Source: Acanthochlamys bracteata
Lineage: Eukaryota; Streptophyta; Magnoliopsida; Pandanales; Velloziaceae
NCBI GenBank assembly: GCA_019914995.1
Contig: CM034128.1
Location: forward strand, 1,800,501 to 1,864,500
Reading direction: 5' to 3'
Length of the DNA: 64,000 bases
In this document: positions 12,776 through 25,389 of the stretch, one piece after another
Layout: every line of letters begins with the position of its first letter
How positions within the stretch are numbered: position 1 is the first letter of the stretch
Made by a program: the position numbers and the translations under genes
The notes under the pieces: generated by a model
Seen by the model: only the letters and a program-made list of their open reading frames with translations
What the model was told of the DNA's origin: nothing
Databases searched by the model: none

Positions 12776-13312
12776 CAGGTAATCTTCCATGAAATGTCCT
12801 CTCAGAGGATGGCTTGGAAAATATGTGAAACACGCAAAGATTGTGTACACAAGTATTTCAAAGCTCCATAAGCCCAGAAGTCAAAACGGACCAATCAGAA
12901 GTTAATTTGTTCATTGCCTATTAGCATATATCTTAAATATTTTGTAAGAATCTTGTTAAATATGTACATCTCTATTTATTACTTTGTGTTTGTGTGTGTA
13001 AAACTGTGCAGAGGTTTCCTGATTTCAAGGTATCAGATTTTGCTTGCGTACATAAATGTTATATCAGTATGATTGTTCTCACAATTTTTGTTCCCACGAT
13101 GTTGAAGGTTGTTTCTTAGTAGTCTTGACAGGAGGTAGTTCTTATACGATAGTGCTTGCTCCTCATATCTGGTAAAAAGAGTTGATAATTTGCATCTGCA
13201 TCCCATGGACAATCATCTATCTCAACTATCCGTTATTCTAGATACACATGCGAAACATTAACATATTGAATCATAGAAGCAGAATATTACTCTGTAGATT
13301 TTGTGTACTTCT

Positions 13313-13912
13313 TCACCAACGAAGGAAGAAGGACTTCAACTTATTCAATCGAGATGTTTTCACCATCTGACCATGGCAGCAGCTATGGAGCTTTTCCAGA
13401 AGCGTCGCATTCTCATTCACCACCTTTTTGTTCTCCTCTCTCAGCAACTTGTTCTCCTTCGCAAGTTCATCTATTTTAGCGTATAGCTCTTTGCTAGTTG
13501 CTCTCTTCTCCTGGCTCCTTCTTGCCAGTTCTTCAACGTGCCAGCAGTTCTCATCCACGAGCCTCGCTAGCTCCATGGACCATGAAACATTTCCATTCGC
13601 ATTACAAAGTGTTTCGGAATTATCAGGAACAGTTTTGTCCTCGGTGTTTGTTTTGAGATCAGGTATGTTGTCAGGATCTTCAATAACTGATTCTGGAACG
13701 GAGTCTGGTGATCTTAACTCGAAGCGATCAGATTGAATGGGGGAGTTGAATTGTTCATGCAAGTCTGTAGAGAATAATGACAGTGGTGACTGAATCGGTG
13801 AATCTTCCAGGTGAACTTCAAGAGGTTGATGAGATCTTCGGAAACTTTTCTCCATCAACTTCAGGTGCCTGAAGTTGTCCTTGCGTTCCTGTTTGTTCGA
13901 CATTGTGTCCAT
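13313..13912 (-). CDS. Small acidic protein with C-terminal coiled coil, unrecognised
   Basis: A single coding exon encodes 199 residues, starting MDTMSNKQERK and ending LKSFFLRW. An in-frame upstream TTG (13936) is not used as start, because a splice acceptor TTTTGCAG lies between it and the Met. A matching donor at 14062 gives a likely 142 bp intron in the 5' leader (13921-14062), which supports a real transcribed gene. Residues about 30-115 are Ser/Pro/Asp-rich with repeated SPIQS, suggesting disorder. Residues about 120-185 are rich in Glu, Lys and Leu in heptad-like spacing and should form a coiled coil (ELAKENKLLREENKKV). The tail is basic. I do not recognise the family and cannot give a function. 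A cytoskeletal or scaffolding adaptor is possible only by analogy with other plant coiled-coil proteins. Confidence 0.65.
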   Translation of the reverse strand: MDTMSNKQERKDNFRHLKLMEKSFRRSHQPLEVHLEDSPIQSPLSLFSTDLHEQFNSPIQSDRFELRSPDSVPESVIEDPDNIPDLKTNTEDKTVPDNSETLCNANGNVSWSMELARLVDENCWHVEELARRSQEKRATSKELYAKIDELAKENKLLREENKKVVNENATLLEKLHSCCHGQMVKTSRLNKLKSFFLRW

Positions 13913-14062
13913 CTTATTTTCTGCAAAACCAGCCAAGAAATGTCAGAGAACAGAAGAACAAGAAAATTTGAACTCAACTCATTCGTGGAACTTTTTCGAA
14001 GAAAAACATGCACGTCAGTAGACTTGCTTGCTACTTCTAACGATGCTCCGAACTTTCTTTAC

Positions 14063-14768
14063 CGGAGTAATTTAATTGAGGAAGAATGAAACAAATTGAT
14101 GAAGATCCGAAAATCAAATCGAATATGAAAGCCTCACGCAAAATTCTTGTAGCAGCAGTGGATTGAAACAATTTTAAGCAATTTGTTTTCTGTCTTAAGG
14201 AATGTAATGAACTATTCTAATGCCTACCGATTATAAATACTGTTTTCAGATTGAAACTTTTTGAATCAGTTGAACGTTACATGAAAGTATCTGGACAAGA
14301 TTAAAAACATATATTTTTACTTTAATAGAATAGATCCTTATTATAGATTATGTATATATTACTAAGCATATATAGAAAATTCTCTTAATAATTGCGCCAA
14401 TTTCAAATTAAATTTTACAAGAGAGGAAGTTCCAACACTTTCAGAAAAGATTGGTGAGCTGTTTATACGGTGCGCTTATTAAATGTTTTCAGTGATTGTG
14501 AACCGTTAGGGTTCACATTGCTTGGTAACTTCGTTTTAACTAGGATGAAAAATTTTCATCACGATTGCTGCCGTGGTAAAAACAAAGACGAGTTTCATAA
14601 TAAGAATTTGCTCTTAGAAATTACTTGCACCAGTTTTCTATGACAGAAAACATGAAATATAAATAGTTACTATCGATATGATTTGACATCAAGTGACGTA
14701 GATGTATATTCACTGTATTATATATAACAATAATGTAAATTATATGAATCACTCTATAATTTAAAAAA
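14063..14768. other. 5' leader exon and promoter region of the coiled-coil gene
   Basis: The short leader exon ending at 14063 (ACTCCG before GTAAAG on the minus strand) begins this stretch. The rest is AT-rich upstream DNA without coding frames. The transcription start was not located. Confidence 0.4.
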
Positions 14769-15001
14769 AACGTTTGGAAGTATTTTTTTTAAGCGATTTT
14801 TTAAAATAAAAAATATTTTTATTCAATTTTAAAAATAAATTCTAAATTTTTTATTTTAAAAATAATACATATTTATAAATAATAATAAAATTTTCTTACA
14901 TAAAATTTTTATAATATTTAAATTTTAAATAAATTTTATAAATAATTATAAAAATTTATTAAAAAATATAAACTGAAAAATTAAAAATTACAAACCACCC
15001 C
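14769..15001. mobile_element. Tourist-like MITE
   Basis: The left end contains ACGTTTGGAAGTATTT. The right end, ACAAACCACCCC, reads GGGGTGGTTTGT in reverse complement. The AT-only interior carries the TAATAAATTTTTATAAT type arm shared by several copies in the window. No coding capacity. The target duplication is not clear. Confidence 0.6.
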
Positions 15002-15957
15002 ATCCATTTAGCAAAAGATTTAGAGAAACAACACCAAGTTTACATTCATCAAATAATTTTATATATGTTTACAACAAGTTGTTTCAATCAGTTAGCAGAT
15101 TTTGTTCGTGATAGGATTCCAGTTTGATTTTTATTCCAGGGTTTAGTGGAGCCACTTTATACTCCACACAAGTGAAGACTCTTTATCAGTGTTATCGAAA
15201 ACAAGTTCATTCTCGGTCCATTTATCTTCCTGTTCAGTGCCTAGTTCTCGTTATGATCATGTCAAATTAGCAACACGACCGGATTGTGGATCCCTCAGAA
15301 TTTTATGGATATGGTTTTTCTGTTTCCTGGAAGTTAGCAATAAAATAAATTACCATCCTAGTTGTTGAAACAGCTTCTCTGTATCAGGCAACTGAAAGGA
15401 ATGGCTTGCTATCACTATCAGTGACACTTCCTCTGTATGAATAATTATATCCGCCTTAAATAATGAAACCCACCTTGTTTCTTTTTTTACAGTCCATCAC
15501 TGTCGGGTCTCATTAGGGCTAGGAATCAGAATATTGCATCTTCTTCTGCAGAGCAGTTCTGATTTGAGAACCCTCTTTTAATTTTCAATAAGCTCTGCTA
15601 GTAAAATCATACCATCCAATGAAGAATGCTGTTAGTTGGCCCCCAAATACCCACTATCCTTGGTGCTTCTTAAAGAGAACTCCAAGATGATTTGTTCATC
15701 TTAAAGAGAGTTCTCTTTTAGACCTTTTTCAGTGCTAGTAGTTCCTGACTTTCAACTCCTCCGTTCTTAAGGTCATTCCCAGATTCCACCCCTTTTAATC
15801 TGATTAGAGGTATTCTTAATCCATTTGGAGCCGGATTAATTTAGGTGGTTGCCTGTATAATTTATCCAGCTGCCAAATTAAAGCCATGTTCATGTGTGCT
15901 CATGTAGGGCATCCACTCAAGTTGCAGGCAAGTTGGTTAAACTAGCCTTCCGTCCAG
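15002..15957. other. Downstream flank of CPL3
   Basis: This stretch lies past the stop of the minus-strand CPL3 gene and must include its 3' untranslated region. Composition is near-normal with no sustained open frame. No other feature was recognised. Confidence 0.5.
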
Positions 15958-18900
15958 TTATTGTTTTATAGCAAAATCAAGTTCGTTAGCCCTCCGATAC
16001 AATAGAGCTGAGGCCTCCACCCTATTACACAGGAAAGAAACAATATGTTATGCAAATCAGCTTTTGATAAGAAATGCCATAGTAACGATTAAAAACTCTT
16101 CCCCTGCTCAATTGTATGGGGAGGAAAAGTATTGTCATTAAAACAATCAAAGATCTCTCACCAGCTAGGATGCACGACAAATCTCCCTGTGGATAGTGCC
16201 CAGTTCACCTACACAAGCAACCAGGGTTACTAATCAGGAACAAACACAGCTATTTGCATTCAGTAATTTTCCTGTTCGAGTTAACATAACTACAAAATTC
16301 AAACACCCTCAGAAGTCTTACCTTATCAGTTCCGAATGAATTAGCTACTACATGAGTGACCATTTCATCAATATGGCTGGTACAGACAGCACCAAATTGT
16401 TCTGCGGTTTGCCACAGAGGATGGAGATGAGGATTGGCCTCCCCCACAGGAAAAATCCTGCTAAACACTATCCTACATCCTCCTAGGATCTTCTGCTGCT
16501 CAGTAGCCAGAATGTTTCTAACATCTGCCTCATTCAGGGAACGGTGCGAAAAGAAATTCTGGTGTATCTTCTCAATGACCTATTATGTTAAAATAATATA
16601 ATATAAGCATAATGAAGCTGCACATTTAAAAGTTTCAAATATTTTGGATAAAACTCCTACTGCCAATGACGAGGAAAGAGTTCCATCCTCTGGTCTCTCA
16701 TCGTGGTCTATTTCCAGAAGTGAAGGTCCAGGAAGACCAAATTGGCGTCTACTACAAGGAAAATATGTATATCTGCAGTAGCAATTCAGAAAAAAAAATT
16801 ATGAGAAAGGAGATCCTGCTGCAAAAGTGCCATACATAAGAGACAAATTATGCCTCTTGTGTTACCTTTCAACTACAATCAAGTTGGGTTTGTGGTGTGG
16901 CCAGACTTTCATAGAATCATCAATGATGACAACTGCTGACTCCATGCCCAAAACACCATCCAAGTCCTTACTCTTGGGAACTCTGTCATCCCCATCCAAA
17001 ATATCACCATCATCTCCTCTTGAAATGACTCGCCCAGCAAACAAAGCCCCAGTTGGATCTAGTATTTTTGCCATCTCAGTGGCATATAACTTGTTTCCCA
17101 TTGTGTAAACATGCAATTCATACAGCTTACTAGCCTACAGAGATGAATAAGAATAATTCTCAGAACACAAGCAACAAAGCTATACAACTAGTACTATGAT
17201 GATATTACCTTCTCCAAAAAGTTCCAGATCCCAGGCCTTAGTTTTGTCCACATGCCCATATGGGGAAAACGAAAAAGATGACGTTCTGGTTTTTCCCTAT
17301 CCAACTCTTCCTTTTTTCGCAAAATCTCATCATGTACTGGATCTACTTCAGTAAACTGAAGAGCACACATGTATCAAAATAGACATCAATATCACAATTG
17401 CTATGTGGGAACTATCACCAGATAGCTCCACAGATCTTTCTAAACAATAACAGTTAGTACCTTTGCTGAATTAAGGAGGGTGTGATCAAGATCAAGGACA
17501 AGGCATAGCTTCCGCGCAGCAAACATTTTATTTTGCTCCTCAATTCTTCTTGCTCTCTCCCTTTGAATAGCCACTTTCTGTTTGTGATCATATCCATCCA
17601 AGAGATGATCAACATCACCCCATGGAAATGGCAATCCCATTGCACCACATGTTCCAGCTTCACTTGCAGGACCAGATGCAAACTTTTGATTGCTTGCTTC
17701 ATATATAGTTGGTCTCATTTCCACCTTATTAACCATACTAGGGACTGGTTGAGAATTAGTCTGAGGAACAATTGAGGAATCAAAATCCACTGGTGGGGCA
17801 GATAGAGAATTAACAATGTGCTTAGTGAACTGTCCTGTAATATTGGACTGAGCAACTGATTGAGGAGGCAATCCAGCTGATTGTGCCTTGTCTCCGTGCT
17901 CTCCAACTACCAAATTATCTTTGGTTCGTAAATCAAGTGAAGGAGCTCCATTTACTGTAGCTTGAATAGATCCTGTCAAGTCATCTTTCTGAATAATCTC
18001 ACTATGCAGTATGCGACGAGGGTCACGAGGTTTCATCCGAATTTTCACCGAATCATTCTGAGGATTCTGTTTGTTTCATTCAAAGAATAAGTACAAGTTA
18101 GTGAAATCATTTCAATAACTTGGCTTTTTCATACTCTGTATGTCAGGTACTATCCTCATATTTATGAATAAATCACAAATGCTAAAGCTTACAAAGAAAT
18201 TCTTGTAATATATACTTTACATTAGCCTGATGAAAAAGGAAGTGGTGCTTAAGAAATTTCAGAATTTTGTTATAGTAATGACAAGAATAGAACTAACTCT
18301 TTTATTAGATAACTAAAGCTGCAAACTCACCATGATAGCTGGTTGTGCAGTTGTTTGAGTTGATCCCACCTGTTTCTGTACAACTGTTGCAGACGTTGTA
18401 GGAACACTAGGTACTAGAGATATCACCCCAGTCAATAGGCTGCCACTGGAAGTTGGTGGAGGACCCACACTTTTCTGCTGATTCTCTGGTGTCAATCTCT
18501 GTTGAATTAGCTGTATGAGCATTGTAGGATTTACAGCAGAAATATCTTTTACAGCAGGCGCAAGAGTGGAAGCAGGAGTGACTGTTGAAGGACTCCGCTG
18601 AAGAATGCTAATGTTGGTGTTTGCATCAATTCTTTGGTCAGAGCTAGTGCAACTGATTTCTCCAGCTTTTGTCTTATCATTGATAGAATGGGTTGCAGTA
18701 CTGCTCTCTTCTAACCACCCACCGGTTACAGTTGTGGGGAAAGACCCACGATCTCCCGTGCCAATTCTTTGTCTTTTCAATGTATGAGAATCAAGTGCCA
18801 CCTCATCCAGACCTTTGTGCTTCTTGGAACTCATAACTGCACCAACTCCATCTTTAGGGATGGTAGGGGCCACCGAGGTCCCGGACTTGCTCAAGTTATT

Positions 18901-21900
18901 AACAAGACCCAAGTCAGAGTTTATGAATTTGAGTCTTGGATCACGACTCTTTGCAGTAATTTTGGTGGTCACGTTCATCAATGAATCTGATGTCCCAATT
19001 GTTTTAACAGGAGGTTGCTGATGTCCACTCGAGTTATTCATATGAGGTACTTTACTACTTGTTCCAACAATCTGAGAGGAAGTAGGAGGACCAGAAGCTC
19101 CAGAATTACAAGCATCTGGAATGCTAGATACTTCACCATGCACATCATTATCACCACCACTTCCTTCCTCCGAGGGTGTCGGACTTGGGAGCCTATCACA
19201 AGGAAAGAAAGATTTACGCCCATACTTTTGTTGATAAGATGAAACAGCTTTAATGGGATCTGTTACATAAGAATGCAGTGAGATGTCTTCAATTCTGGTG
19301 TTCTTTGAAATTACTGATTGCATGGAAGTTATATTCCCTGAACTAAGATCATCTTCTGTGTTTTTCAGACTTAGCGGCTGCACAGAAGTTGCATTTCCAA
19401 GTCCATCTTTGCGTCCAGATTGCTTTGCAATGGTGGACTGATTGGACATAGGATTTCCTAATCCAACACCTATTGGTCTCTGTATTGGCACTGGCGGTGC
19501 ATTATCCCGAGTGGGTGAAGGCAAGCTGTTTTCGTCATATGCTGCATGGAGATCAATCAAAGGACAAAATTCGGGTTTTATTCTAGAGACATTGGGCACT
19601 TCCAATTTGGGCAGTCTAGCACCACTGGGTCTCGACTCCCCAAAAGATCTCTCAGTTGATATCATCCCGGGAGACAGGTACTGTTTTTCAGATAATCTGG
19701 AGGAGATGTTCGTCTCACCAAAATTTGTGGTCTTACCTGCATCTTTATGGCGATTATCAAAAACAATTGATTTCACCATGGTATCCATCTGTAAAAGAGG
19801 AAAATCGAATTAGGAATTAAAGGATTAGCCATTAGTACATTAAAATAATTGAAGTATTTGTAGCAGTAACAACAGACCTCTTCCAATTGTGTTTCTGTTA
19901 AAAGAACATGATACTGGTTCTTTATGTGGATAAGCAACCTATACCAATAGTAAAACTGCAAGTCAATCAACTGCAAGGGCACAAGCAGCAAAGGTTGCAA
20001 ATGTTCATGGCCAACAAACAAACCTCAGCAGAAAATCCTTATTTTGTTCCATATTTGTGGAGGTACTGGAACAAACAACCTGGGTGATCCAAACCAGAAT
20101 GAGATTTTCCGAAAGTGAAAGGATCCAAAATATCATGAAAAGTTCAAAGAAAGTTTCGTGTCTCACAGAATACACTGTTTGAATTCCCACAAATGCCTGA
20201 CTGACAAGTGCATCAACTACTGGTGCACGGGCCTCTTCAGATACCATTGCCTTCAAATTCTCAAACGACTTTCTGAGCCGCGTACAAACATCTTCAAATG
20301 ATCTACTCCATAACAACAAGAAACATACTCACGTCATTTAGAGAATTAAAAAACCCAGCATTACTTGAGTAATTTAGTACTTGCTGAAACAAAGTTCGAA
20401 TATCTACTCAGTGCACAAGTGAAAACTTAAGAAGATCCTAAACATAATTTCACAACTGACATCCTAAGCTCAAATCTCCCAGATCTATTCAAGCAAATTG
20501 ACAAAATTTCATAAAAACTATCAGACCTTTTCCTTAAAAGGACAAACATCAAGCTGCATCTGACTGGCCATTTAGAATACAAAATTCTACCCTTTTGAAT
20601 AAAAATTTCACAAAAGTTGGTCTTTAAGATAGATCTTTTCTAATTGAGTCTTGTCAAAACTCTGTGTGGTACACAAAAGAAAACATAGGAGACACACATA
20701 GATAAAACCTCGCCAAGATCAAATGTGGCAATCAAAAACATCATATTTTCAATTTGATTGCGTTTTCCATCTACAACATGATACTTTTTTCCTTAACTTG
20801 CTTCAGACTCAAGTACACAGCTAGTATTTTGAATTTGTGCAAACATACTCATAAATCTATAACAGAGAAAATGAAAAGAAGCTAGCATTCAGTGTTTGGA
20901 CAAAGGAACTCAAAACCAGAATCCAATTAAAAAAATGAACAAGGGGAAAGCTAATTTGATGCATTTCACACAAATTTATGCAAGGTTCAAGACCAAGGAT
21001 AGAATAGACAAAACATCCAAATACTAGAGAAAACAAGTCCTACTGAATATTCCTGGACCTCCTTGAACTCTCCTAATCCTTACAACTTCAAATCAAAACT
21101 CATTAAATAATCATCAAAGTTCGTTCATTGCATTCTAAAATTCCAAACCAAAATGAAAGACTGATAAACCTGGACAACGTTTAAATCACATGAAAAAATA
21201 GCAAAATCACAGTTCCTACAAAACCACCTGAAATCATATACCATGAAAACTGTCGCTAGTTCAAACTTTTAAACCATGCTCAATTTTCAAAACCGAAATT
21301 CAAGTTTAAGTCACATTGCTTTTCCATTTGTAGATTACTTAAAGTTTCAAGTCCACCATTGCGATAATTCAAAGTTAGCATAAAATTCGAATTGTACAAG
21401 TCCATCTATAGTGCTATCCAGCGTCAAATCAAGCTGAATTCTTGATTGTACTACACTTACTTCTCTGCCTCCTCCTCTGTGACTGCTTCCAACTCTTCAA
21501 GAATCAAGCCTACTTGTCTATCCAAATCCAAATCCAAATCTTCCATCTCTTGTCCTCCTTCAACTTCACCAGAACCCGAATCCTTCCCTCCTACACCCTC
21601 TTCCAAATCAACCTTATCCAACTCTTTCTCTGTTACTTCAATTTCTTTCTCCTGAACAGCTGCATTGTTCCCTTGAGACCCAAGCTCGATCTCACCCTCC
21701 TCAATCTCACCTTCCTCCTTCTCTCCACCATCATCATCGATCTCAAACTCTACCTCATCATCATCGTCGCAGCCTTCTTTCGACTCCATCATGTTATCCA
21801 ATCCCAACGGCTTGTTCTGCACTGCTTGAGCCCAAGCGAACTTGTACAGATCCGCACCACCGAAGCGTCTAGAAGAATAAGGAGCCCACATCCTCGCAGG

Positions 21901-21954
21901 CGGCCTACTACCATCTCCACCGTTCTCTTCCCTTCTAGAAACTTCACGGGCCAT
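15958..21954 (-). CDS. CPL3: RNA polymerase II C-terminal domain phosphatase-like 3 (CPL3)
   Basis: Nuclear FCP1-type phosphatase that removes phosphate from Ser residues of the Pol II CTD; in Arabidopsis it restrains stress and defence gene expression. Twelve exons: 21954-21461, 20302-20167, 20079-20024, 19938-19878, 19788-18331, 18066-17461, 17355-17209, 17134-16866, 16772-16661, 16579-16322, 16208-16162 and 16021-15958, joining to 1235 residues (family about 1240). The Met at 21954 was chosen over an upstream in-frame TTG. The N-terminus is acidic, with EEGEIEEGEIE and a DLDLDLD run. A long Ser/Thr-rich low-complexity middle fills exon 5. The catalytic DxDxT signature (DLDHTLLNS) begins near residue 927. 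The C-terminal BRCT domain covers roughly residues 1115-1235 (GEANPHLHPLWQTAEQFGAV, THVVANS, VVHPSWVEAS). All key motifs are intact. Exact ends of small exons 3 and 4 are the least certain. Confidence 0.95.
20303..21460 (-). other. First intron of CPL3 (1.16 kb)
   Basis: This is the largest intron of the gene, separating the acidic N-terminal exon from the rest. It starts GTAAGT and ends TAG on the minus strand. The interior is AT-rich and holds no recognised element or open frame. Confidence 0.8.
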
Positions 21955-22721
21955 TTTAGTTAGCTTTCTTCTATTCAACCGGGTCTATATAAAACCGACT
22001 TCTTCCAACGATTTAGGAGTGTGGTGGACGCCGGCCAAGAAACAGCAGTAATCGCCACAAAAAGATTATTTAATAAATCAATCAAATTTATCAAAAGATG
22101 AAAACTTTCTAGTGTTACAGGCTTGAATTTGTACGAAATTATACGGAGGGAGAGCTCTTGATGGGGTAATAGATTGATCTGTTGATCGATTCGAAATCTG
22201 TTTGTTCTATATTTGAATTAGGAGCAGAGACACAGAGAACCCTAAAACAGAGAGCGATTGCGAGATCGATCGATGGAGAGTCGGAGTTCTTGTTCAACTT
22301 TGGGGATATTGTCTTTCTCTTTTACTTTTATTAATACAATTCGAATCACAACCGTACACGTCAGTCACCATTCCTATTACTTTGCAAATGAGGCTCCTAA
22401 TATGTAATATTCATTACAGTCCTATTTTCAAATGTTTTAGCAGAGATATACGAAGTCTGTGAAAAGTTGCATCTTCTACTATTGACAAGTAGAATTTTTT
22501 AGAAAGAAAATGAGAGAAAAAATATGTCAAAAATTTGTAGAACGAATTTTTTAAAGAATGAAAAGAAGTATCCATTCCCAAACTAAATCCGGTTTTAGAT
22601 TAAACACAAATTTTGATTCTCGAAATTCAACTCATCAAAGCGTAGTAAAAATGAAGTACTCGTACATAGATCTCCATCTCAATTCTCAGTCCAAAATTTC
22701 AGTAGTTTCCTAGCTAGCTGC
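21955..22721. other. CPL3 promoter and ACP 3' region
   Basis: This 767 bp contains the 5' leader and promoter of CPL3 and, at its right end, the 3' untranslated region of the acyl carrier protein gene. Both genes read leftward, so they are arranged head to tail. No coding frame or repeat is seen. Confidence 0.5.
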
Positions 22722-24189
22722 TTAAGCTGCCCCAGCTTTTTGTTCAACCAGCTTATCAATCAATTCAGCTGCATCTTGGACAGTGGTGATGTTCTGTGAA
22801 TTGTCTTCCTCCACACTGATATTGAACTCTTCCTCGAGGTTCATAACAATCTCCACCTGCAAAATAAAGACACCAAACAAATAAATCATCTCGCTATCTG
22901 ATTTAGTACTGACATTGAAAGTCAGATTGATGGAATATATGTATAGTACTGTGTCAAGTGAATCTGCGCCTAGATCAGAAAACTTTGACCCTGGAGTAAG
23001 AGCAGTGTCATTGGGCAATGCCAGTTGCTTCTTCACGATCTCAATGACCTTTGATACTGTCTCAGGTTTCGCCTGCATCATATATACATTATCACTATCA
23101 CAAATTTGTTCATGCTACAAGAATTTCAATGACGTAAATTATGCTGCTGATGGAAAGGGACGTACTGCACAGCAGATGCGGAACCTAGAGAACCGCAAAG
23201 ATGAGAAGTTGTTCTTTGGTATTCCTGTTAACTTCACACTTACAGCAAATTCATTTCCCTGCAGAATTTGCAACAAAGTGACAACAAACTAAAACTATGA
23301 GGTCCTCTCAAAAGAGACAATCAAAATCTATAAAACCCTTCAACTGAATCACAATGCCTTACAGATAATTTCTGTTATTCAGTCCGACAATTCAATATTT
23401 AAGGCACAGTGATGCTGGTGGGTGTTGTAAAACATATGTACAGGATAGAATACGCAAAATTACTCTATAGAGCATGCTTGGATGTTGTAATTTTCACTGT
23501 TTTGGTTATGTCAACCATAATAAGAACTGACTTGGAGTAACATATTGACTTTATACAGTACTAGTAACAGATTCCAACATGTAAAAAACGATCAAGTTAC
23601 AAAGACCTTATTACTAACCTCAAGAAATATAATTGAATATGCATAACTTTCAAACCCCTTGTATGTGTTTAATGATTTATTATAACGCTTGTTGAAATGC
23701 TGAAATAAAGTTGGGCAATTCGCGCTCAAGTGAAACTATGAAGGTAATCTTCAAACTTGAGTATAAACCTTCAGCTTCAATTACTTTCGCAACTTAACAT
23801 TAGCAATTTATTTTTCTGCCTAGAGCTGAACACTGCAAAAGAGCATGTCTGTCTAAAAGTTGTACTCAGCTTGCACAGGTTCAACCTCTAGCTAAAGGTT
23901 ATTTGGTTAGAATTCGGCAGAGCTCAATTTTTTACAGATAACAGATAACGTTTATCAAACTCGATCTTCAAATAAAAAGAACAACCGGTACTTCTTTCCT
24001 AATGTTGCACATAGAGCAAAGATATCTCATACACAGTTCTGATTACAGAAGACAGCCAAGGAAAGCCTTTCAACTGTTACATGAACAAAGTAAGATTACA
24101 TAAAAATAAAAGAATACCTTGTACTTGTTCCAGCTGCTGCTGGCTGCTACCTTGAAGAAACAGACTGAAGTTGTAGACACGGTAGCCAT
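22722..24189 (-). CDS. ACP: Plastid acyl carrier protein (ACP)
   Basis: Small acidic carrier of growing acyl chains for plastid type II fatty-acid synthesis. Four exons (24189-24118, 23258-23166, 23072-22950, 22856-22722) join to 140 residues. Residues 1 to about 55 form a Ser/Thr- and Lys/Arg-rich transit peptide lacking acidic clusters until its end. The mature part probably starts near AKPETVSK. Ser93 in GADSLDTVE is the attachment site for 4'-phosphopantetheine, and helix II ([13 protein letters not shown]) follows, with the typical acidic surface. The C-terminus QKAGAA is short. The first exon encodes only 24 residues and is separated by an 859 bp intron. A mitochondrial ACP is less likely given the transit peptide and mature sequence. 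Which ACP isoform it represents cannot be fixed. Confidence 0.95.
23259..24117 (-). other. First intron of the ACP gene (859 bp)
   Basis: The intron interrupts the transit peptide after codon 24. It is AT-rich. No nested open frame or element was recognised. Confidence 0.8.
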
Positions 24190-25389
24190 GGAAGAAGAAG
24201 ATGATGATGAAACTTTGAGCTGTCTACTGGACTACGATGAATAGAAAGAAGAGTCAGGATAATAGCATGAGCTTTAGCTTAATGGTAGTGGTATTTTTTG
24301 TAATTTTGCCTCATTGCTTAGCTGGATGATTGGGTTTATCGATTTCCATTCTATCTTTTTAGCCTAGAAGCCCATCTCTTTCTCTTTCTACCGAATCCCT
24401 TAACCGTTTTAAGGGCCAAAATTTACTTATGTATGCCTGTGTTTGCGAATGTAGTATAATAATGGTCTGTAATTGCAAAAGCAATCTTCTTCTTCTTCTT
24501 CGCCAGTTTTCTTCTGCGTAGATCGTCATTCAACTGGGTAGATCGTCATTCGGTATTCTTCTGCGTTCTTTTGGTATGTGATCTATGTTGTTGTTACGGT
24601 TATTTCCTTATGGGAAAAAGTTTGATTTTTTTTTTTGGGAGTCTGGAGAATAGGTTTATATCAATACTGAACTGACAATTTGAATTTTGACTTGCACAAA
24701 TGTTTTTCTCTCTTGTTTCAAAATTATTTTTGTTATAATCTTTTGATACATGGTATATCAATAGGGTTTTTACTGGCATGATAAGGATTGTTGTTTTAAC
24801 ACAGGTAACATGACAGGAGGGATATGTTTTATGAAAATTGGAGAACAATGTGTAATATTAAGGAGCTTTCTGTATTCACAGGGAACTTGGTAAGTCTGAA
24901 ATTTGCAGATACACCAGCTATTAGATCACCGCTAGTAAGAAAATAGCTAAGTTGGAAATTGAGCTATTTCATAATATATATTGATGAAATTCAGAATTGT
25001 TCCTCAAGAATTTTATATTGATACCGTTATAGATAAGTTGGATCCTGTGAAGGAGCTCAATTTCCCATAATAGAGCAACGAAAATCCATGCACGCTCGCG
25101 TATGTTTATGTCTGCATCTATTTGCATAATCGTGTATAAAAAGCCAAGCTAAGAATTAATTGTATTTTGGTCAGGTTTTCTAAAAGTTATCTCAGTCATT
25201 AGACTTAAAGGATTAACACTTTTAATTCAGCAATTCAAGGTAATTGTTTGACCAGTTTCACCAATCTTTAAATGCATGCAGTTAGATTCTTTGTTAGGAC
25301 TTGTAGGCATTGTCATCTATTCATATCAAGATTTGAGAAAAGTTTTCCTACCCCATTGAATCCCTTCTATAACCTTGTTAGTATCAAAC
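24190..25389. promoter_or_regulatory. Divergent intergenic region, ACP (-) and GDSL lipase (+)
   Basis: These 1.2 kb separate two genes that start away from each other, so the region must hold both promoters. On the GDSL side a TATA-like box TATAAAAAG lies at 25135-25143, about 250 bp before the Met. A CTT-rich tract (TCTTCTTCTTCTTCTTCG) lies near 24487. A pair of direct copies of GTAGATCGTCATTC sits around 24517-24552. No coding frame is supported. Confidence 0.5.

Noticed and set aside
21442-21963. 173-codon plus-strand frame opposite the first CPL3 exon
   Set aside because: It is the complement of the acidic CPL3 N-terminal exon, whose Glu/Asp/Gly codons leave the opposite strand open.
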